Below are positions 22,002 through 25,463 of a DNA stretch of 25,463 nucleotides, in pieces. The DNA comes from Nitrosomonadaceae bacterium. Lineage in GTDB: Bacteria > Pseudomonadota > Gammaproteobacteria > Burkholderiales > Usitatibacteraceae. The notes under the pieces were generated by a model. That model saw only the letters and a list, made by a program, of their open reading frames with translations, was not told the origin of the DNA and made no database searches. The stretch spans positions 1 through 25,463 of the forward strand of contig JAJTHU010000002.1 of NCBI GenBank assembly GCA_021300055.1, read 5' to 3'. Each line of letters starts with the position of its first letter. Position 1 is the first letter of the stretch. Position numbers and translations under genes: made by a program.

Positions 22002-22903
22002 CACTGTAAGCGCGTGACCGGTGCGCCCATGATCGGCGGCACATCCGCGTCGGCGTCGCGCGTCGCATCCGACGACTCATCCGCGGGGTCTGCCTCATCG
22101 CGCGCCCAGAACATTCGATCGGGGATGAATTGACCCATGCCCGGACGGAACCCAGCCTGCAGCGTGTGCCACGTGTAGTCCTGCGCCTCACGCGCGGCTT
22201 CTTCAATATCGAATCCACGAGCGATGGTCGCGGCCAGCGCAGAGGCCAAGGTGCAGCCTGAACCGTGGTAACTCGCCGGCAGGCGCGTCCAACGATCTGC
22301 TCGGATCAGGCCGCGGTCGCCGTACAAGTTGTTGACAACGTCAAGCGTGGAATCGTGCGTGCCTGTGACTAAGATGTACTCTGCGCCCATGTCGAGCAGG
22401 CGCCGCGCTAGTCGCTCTTGCGAGACACGCGCCTCCTCTTCCTCACCCACAAGACGCAAGAGTTCGGGCGTGTTGGGCGTAATCACGGTCGTCTGCGGAA
22501 TGAGCATTTCACGGATTGCCTCAAGCGCCTCTTCGCCCGCGAACTCGTCACCGCGCGCGGAGGCGATGACCGGGTCGAGTACAAGCGGAATTTCTGGGTA
22601 ATCAGAAACGATTTCCGCAATGACGGCGATGTTTTCGACGCTACCCATCACGCCGAGTTTGAACGCAGCAATGGGCACGTCTTCAAGGATGGCGCGCGCT
22701 TGATCGGCGACCCAGTCCGAGTCGATCGACTGAATGCCCTCAACGCCGCGAGTGTCCTGGATGGTGATGGCGGTAACGACCGATAGTGGGTGGCAGCCCA
22801 TGCTGGCGAGGGTGAGCAGATCAGCCTGCAAACCTGCGCCGCCCGACGGGTCGGTCGCAGAGAAAACCAGTACGGCGGGCGGTGATTTTGGTGCGTCGGA
22901 CAT
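22001..22903 (-). CDS. thiD: Hydroxymethylpyrimidine/phosphomethylpyrimidine kinase
   Basis: The 300-residue protein phosphorylates HMP and HMP-phosphate in thiamine synthesis. It shows the ribokinase-like ThiD pattern: VLVFSATDPSGGAGLQADLLTLASMGCHPLSVVTAITIQDTRGV, FKLGVMGSVENI, PLVLDPVIASARGDE, VITPNTPELLRLVG, EYILVTGTHD and the anion-hole/active-site cysteine motif YHGSGCTLASALAA (C217). It carries an extra acidic tail (about 30 residues rich in D and E after residue 265) not needed for catalysis. ATG 22903 gives the family start; the frame stays open upstream to 23047 but without recognisable domain sequence. It overlaps thiE by one base and is the head gene of a thiD-thiE-hemL run. I see no TPP riboswitch in the upstream region. 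Confidence 0.95.
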   Translation of the reverse strand: MSDAPKSPPAVLVFSATDPSGGAGLQADLLTLASMGCHPLSVVTAITIQDTRGVEGIQSIDSDWVADQARAILEDVPIAAFKLGVMGSVENIAVIAEIVSDYPEIPLVLDPVIASARGDEFAGEEALEAIREMLIPQTTVITPNTPELLRLVGEEEEARVSQERLARRLLDMGAEYILVTGTHDSTLDVVNNLYGDRGLIRADRWTRLPASYHGSGCTLASALAATIARGFDIEEAAREAQDYTWHTLQAGFRPGMGQFIPDRMFWARDEADPADESSDATRDADADVPPIMGAPVTRLQ

Positions 22904-23182
22904 GGTTACCGTCACAAATAGAGAGAACCGGCGAGATTCGTTGCGCACATGCTGCAAAAACCATTGCGAACCTGCGCTGCGCAGGGGAGAAAAGCCAGCA
23001 TTTGGGTAAACTTCATGGGTTTTGCGCTGCCTGCCTTCACCTGCCATCTAGCCTAGAAATCCAATGGTTGATGGCAAGGCAGCGTAGCGTAAATGCAAGC
23101 GGGCAGAAGTGTTGTCAACCGGCGATGCGTAGCGGCTTCACGCTAACACAAACCGCCAACGAATTGTCGCAAGAAAGAATTG

Positions 23183-23356
23183 ATGAGCGCGTCAAAAACT
23201 TGGATGTGTCTGGTCTGCGGTTGGGTGTACGATGAGGCCAAAGGCTGGCCGGAGGATGGCATTGCGCCCGGCACAGCGTGGGCGGATGTGCCCGTCGGCT
23301 GGGCGTGCCCAGAGTGCGGCGCCCGCAAAGAAGATTTTGAAATGGTTGAGATCTGA
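23183..23356 (+). CDS. Rubredoxin
   Basis: The 57-residue protein is a complete rubredoxin with a single iron held by four cysteines: C9-L-V-C12-G and C42-P-E-C45-G. Between them lie the conserved WVYDEAKGWPEDGIAPGTAW, DVPVGWACPECG and a K-E-D-F-E tail, as in the electron carriers of proteobacteria. It passes electrons between reductases and oxidases, for example alkane hydroxylases or oxygen-stress enzymes; the partner is not visible. The gene is transcribed divergently from thiD across a 279-base gap and lies 162 bases upstream of pilG; a rubredoxin in front of the pil chemosensory genes is familiar in betaproteobacteria. The ribosome binding site is weak (AAGAAAG about 6 bases before ATG). 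Confidence 0.93.
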   Translation: MSASKTWMCLVCGWVYDEAKGWPEDGIAPGTAWADVPVGWACPECGARKEDFEMVEI

Positions 23357-23375
23357 TGCAGTGCAGCGCGGCCGT

Positions 23376-23411
23376 AAAGGTTCGAATTAAGGTTCGGATA
23401 AAGGTACGGAC
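23376..23411. repeat. Three degenerate 12-bp direct repeats upstream of pilG
   Basis: AAAGGTTCGAAT (23376-23387), TAAGGTTCGGAT (23388-23399) and AAAGGTACGGAC (23400-23411) are contiguous tandem copies differing at a few positions. Three copies of CAGGCA follow (23415, 23421 and 23431). The array lies between rubredoxin and pilG and could be a regulator binding array or a slippage product. Confidence 0.55.
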
Positions 23412-23460
23412 AGTCAGGCACAGGCAGGCGCAGGCACGGTAAACTCATTCGAACGAAACT

Positions 23461-23489
23461 GTGCCCCATGTAGGGTACACATTGGGCAC
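23461..23489. other. Inverted repeat upstream of pilG
   Basis: GTGCCCCATGT (23461-23471) and ACATTGGGCAC (23479-23489) pair at 10 of 11 positions around a seven-base loop. The element is 30 bases before the GTG and 108 before the TTG start candidates of pilG. There is no T-run, so an operator or leader hairpin is more likely than a terminator. Confidence 0.45.
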
Positions 23490-23518
23490 TAAGCGCGACG
23501 AGGCATTTTTCACGGCGC

Positions 23519-24010
23519 GTGTCATCGAACCAAGCCAGCGCAGCAGGCGCTCCGGAACAGACCAACACTCACGAACCTCGACGCAAAGGTACGCACTTGC
23601 CTGAAGCTAAATCGCTTACCGGAACCCGCGTCATGGTGATCGATGATTCGAACACCATTCGCCGGAGTGCGGAGATTTTCCTGATGCAAGCAGGGTGCCA
23701 GGTCATTCTTGCTGAGAATGGTTTTGATGCGCTTGCCAAGATTGCCGATCATCAGCCCGACGTCATCTTCGTCGACATCATGATGCCGCGCCTCGATGGT
23801 TATCAGACTTGCGCGCTGATCAAGAAGAACGGCCGGCACAAAGCAACGCCCGTGATCATGCTGTCCTCTAAAGACAGCCTTTTCGATCGCGCGCGAGGCC
23901 GAATGGTGGGCTCAGACGAATATCTCACCAAACCATTTTCGAAAGACAGTCTGCTCAAGGCCGTTGAGGCGCACCTTGCTAACGCCTCACAGCAGCAGAG
24001 CGCTGCCTGA
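23519..24010 (+). CDS. pilG: Twitching-motility response regulator PilG
   Basis: This stand-alone CheY-like receiver belongs to the Pil-Chp chemosensory system that controls type IV pili. Numbered from 23519, it shows D42/D43, phospho-acceptor D86 in VIFVDIMMPRLDGYQTCALIKKN, S116/S117 in MLSSKD and K138 in YLTKPFSKDSLL. The pattern RVMVIDDSNTIRRSAEIFL with GFDALAKIAD and MLSSKDSLFDRARGRMVGSDEYLTKPFSK is closely like Pseudomonas PilG. The start is unresolved: GTG 23519 gives 163 residues but no ribosome binding site, while TTG 23597 is preceded by AAAGG at seven bases and gives 137 residues, close to the family length of about 135. pilH, pilI and pilJ follow. Confidence 0.92.
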   Translation: MSSNQASAAGAPEQTNTHEPRRKGTHLPEAKSLTGTRVMVIDDSNTIRRSAEIFLMQAGCQVILAENGFDALAKIADHQPDVIFVDIMMPRLDGYQTCALIKKNGRHKATPVIMLSSKDSLFDRARGRMVGSDEYLTKPFSKDSLLKAVEAHLANASQQQSAA

Positions 24011-24099
24011 AGTTCATTCGCCAACGCGAGCCAGATTAGAAACGAAGTCACCAAAAACTACTCGCCCGATTAATCACCGAGAAATACTGGAGCACTGTT

Positions 24100-24465
24100 A
24101 TGCCGGTCAAAAAAATATTGGTAGTCGACGATTCCCCCACCGAACGCACATTTATGGAGGGCATCCTCGTTAAAGGTGGCTACACCGTCCTGCACGCTGC
24201 GAGCGGCGAAGAGGGTGTCGAGAAAGCCAAATCCGAGCAACCCGATTTAGTGTTGATGGACGTTGTTATGCCAGGGCTGAATGGCTTTCAGGCGACGCGC
24301 GCCATCACGAAAGACGAAACAACCAAACATATTCCTGTCTTTATCTGCACCACCAAAGACCAAGAAACCGACAAGATTTGGGGAATGCGTCAGGGAGCGA
24401 AGGACTACATTGTAAAGCCGGTGACTGCCGCTGATTTGATCGCCAAGATCAAAGCACTCGGCTAG
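24100..24465 (+). CDS. pilH: Twitching-motility response regulator PilH
   Basis: The 121-residue protein is a single CheY-like receiver domain: KILVVDDSPTERTFMEGIL at the start, acidic pair D10/D11, phospho-acceptor D54 in LVLMDVVMPGLNGFQATRAI, T84 in ICTTKDQETD and K106 in DYIVKPVTA. In the Pil-Chp system PilH works opposite or alongside PilG in controlling pilus retraction. GGAG lies before the ATG at a good distance. It follows pilG after 89 bases and precedes pilI by 21 bases, so the block is likely one operon. Confidence 0.93.
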   Translation: MPVKKILVVDDSPTERTFMEGILVKGGYTVLHAASGEEGVEKAKSEQPDLVLMDVVMPGLNGFQATRAITKDETTKHIPVFICTTKDQETDKIWGMRQGAKDYIVKPVTAADLIAKIKALG

Positions 24466-24486
24466 TCGCGCCGCCCAAGCGATCCA

Positions 24487-25017
24487 ATGGCGCGAAAATC
24501 CAGCCTACGGGAATTTCAACGCAGCGTTGCCGAACGTCTGCGCGATCCCTCGCGCCTGCGCGCGTTTGCGTCGAAGCTTGGGTTTCAGGTCGGAGACGAG
24601 AGCTGGATTGTGAACCTCGCGGACGTCGCAGAAGTGATTCCGGTGCCCGCTTTCGTTCCCGTGCCGCAAACGCGCCCTTGGTTCTGTGGTGTGGCGAACG
24701 TTCGCGGGAAGCTTTTTTCGGTGGTCGACTTTGCGGGCTTCCAAGGGCGTGCGCCGCTCAGTACCGGCGCCGAGCGTCGGGTGATTCTCCTTAACGAGCG
24801 TTTGCTAGAAGCCTCCGGGATTTTGGTCGGACGCATGATGGGATTGCGTAATCCGGAGTCGTTTACGCAAGAGCAGGCAACCGATCCCGCACGACCTTGG
24901 ATCAAGGCGCAATACCGAGATGATGTTGGCGGTCTTTGGCGAGAACTTGACGTCGGCACATTGGCCAAGTTGCCGCAGTTTCTCCAAGTATCGGCGTTCG
25001 ACGTTACGAAATCTTAA
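24487..25017 (+). CDS. pilI: Chemotaxis adaptor PilI (CheW-like)
   Basis: The 176-residue protein is a CheW-like adaptor linking the receptor PilJ to the kinase ChpA/PilL in the pilus chemosensory array. Visible CheW features are the beta-strand start LGFQVGDESWIVNLADVAEVIPVPAFVPVPQTRPWFCGVANVRGKLFSVVDFAGFQG, with the conserved V-x-N-x-R-G-x-L core, and RRVILLNERLLEASGILVGRMMGLRN. The name rests on position between pilH and pilJ plus the CheW fold. The ATG at 24487 has only a weak ribosome binding site. Confidence 0.88.
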   Translation: MARKSSLREFQRSVAERLRDPSRLRAFASKLGFQVGDESWIVNLADVAEVIPVPAFVPVPQTRPWFCGVANVRGKLFSVVDFAGFQGRAPLSTGAERRVILLNERLLEASGILVGRMMGLRNPESFTQEQATDPARPWIKAQYRDDVGGLWRELDVGTLAKLPQFLQVSAFDVTKS

Positions 25018-25081
25018 GCGACCCATTTAGCAGGGCGCCAATCGAACTGCGCCGCGAAGCAGTCACTACGGAGTCAGAATC

Positions 25082-25463
25082 ATGGCATTCAAACTACCAT
25101 CATTTTCCAAAGGCAAGTCGGCGAAAGCGCCTACTACGACCGCCAAGCCGGTGACCACGACCGGCGGCGTCACAAAGTCGGCCGCGCCGAAGGTGGGATT
25201 CTTCGCCAAGTTGTTTGGCGGAAAGAAAACATCGGGTCGGAAGGCGGGCGAGACTGCGATCGCGGCGGCAGAAATGGGCTCGACCACGCACCTTGATCTG
25301 AGCGCGGTGGGCGCGACCACGACGACGGGTGCCAGCGCAACGCAAAAGCTTAGCGCTGCGGTGAAGCAAAAAAGGGAAGCCCGCGTGATTCAGCTGCCGA
25401 TCATTGGCCGCTTCCCGCTGCAGACCCAATTCCAGGTGCTGGGCACGCTGGCCGGCCTGTTCT
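25082..25463 (+). CDS. pilJ: Start of the chemoreceptor PilJ (runs off the window end)
   Basis: Only the first 127 codons are present. Residues 1-100 are a Lys/Thr/Ala/Gly-rich cytoplasmic segment (KLPSFSKGKSAKAPTTTAKP, with FFAKLFGGKK and SGRKAGETAI further on) and lack known domains. The last part, LPIIGRFPLQTQFQVLGTLAGLF, resembles the segment at the start of the first membrane helix in betaproteobacterial PilJ. The methyl-accepting signalling domain would lie beyond the window. The position after pilI strongly supports the name. GGAG lies about ten bases before the ATG. Confidence 0.8.
   Translation, partial: MAFKLPSFSKGKSAKAPTTTAKPVTTTGGVTKSAAPKVGFFAKLFGGKKTSGRKAGETAIAAAEMGSTTHLDLSAVGATTTTGASATQKLSAAVKQKREARVIQLPIIGRFPLQTQFQVLGTLAGLF

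Noticed and set aside
22904..23182. TPP riboswitch upstream of thiD
   Set aside because: The conserved CUGAGA and ACCUGAUCUGG-type core is not visible on the minus strand of the gap.
1..25463. Mobile elements, CRISPR, tRNA, rRNA or phage genes
   Set aside because: I found no transposase, integrase, regularly spaced repeat array or recognisable structural RNA sequence on either strand.

Overview
The window looks like chromosomal core sequence of a GC-rich betaproteobacterium, most likely Burkholderiales or a close relative. The reasons are a PhoB-type regulator next to a DUF971/ubiE block, a HemB without zinc-site cysteines, the order thiD-thiE-hemL beside a rubredoxin and pilG-pilH-pilI-pilJ, and dispersed palindromes of the kind common in that group. 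This placement is inference from gene content; no 16S or other marker is present. I see no tRNA, rRNA, CRISPR array, transposase, integrase or phage gene. Genes are tightly packed and the longest gap is about 280 bases.

Layout. 1-1252 (minus): 5' part of phoR and complete phoB, with a good Pho-box promoter upstream of phoB. 1401-4433 (plus): DUF971 protein, NTF2-like protein, ubiE, a small membrane protein and a Tim44-like protein. 4434-4625: two palindromes. 4626-7724 (plus): ubiJ overlapping fbp, then a GIY-YIG protein overlapping a YcaQ/AlkX-type DNA glycosylase. 7862-15617 (plus): a double-domain amidohydrolase, a second amidohydrolase that lacks metal ligands, a KefF/KefC potassium-efflux pair and a YHS-domain exported protein. 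15694-18576 (minus): DUF3016 exported protein, VOC protein, hemB and engB. 18681-19343 (plus): dihaem cytochrome c4. 19442-22903 (minus): degenerate GGDEF protein, hemL, thiE, thiD. 23183-25463 (plus): rubredoxin, then pilG, pilH, pilI and the start of pilJ, the twitching-motility chemosensory system.

The most interesting item lies between hemB and engB on the plus strand, where no gene is expected. A heat-shock (sigma-32) type promoter at 17757-17783 is followed at once by four back-to-back hairpins (17792-17888) and a T-run (17889-17898). One loop carries a C-rich anti-Shine-Dalgarno sequence. Together these look like an independent small RNA of about 105-110 nt, reminiscent of the CcsR/cuckoo class of stress-induced small RNAs. 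I did not confirm it by search or folding.

Functional themes are respiration and electron transfer (ubiE, ubiJ, cytochrome c4, rubredoxin), tetrapyrrole and thiamine synthesis (hemB, hemL, thiD, thiE), phosphate sensing (phoB/phoR), electrophile or potassium stress (kefF/kefC, VOC protein) and type IV pilus chemosensing.
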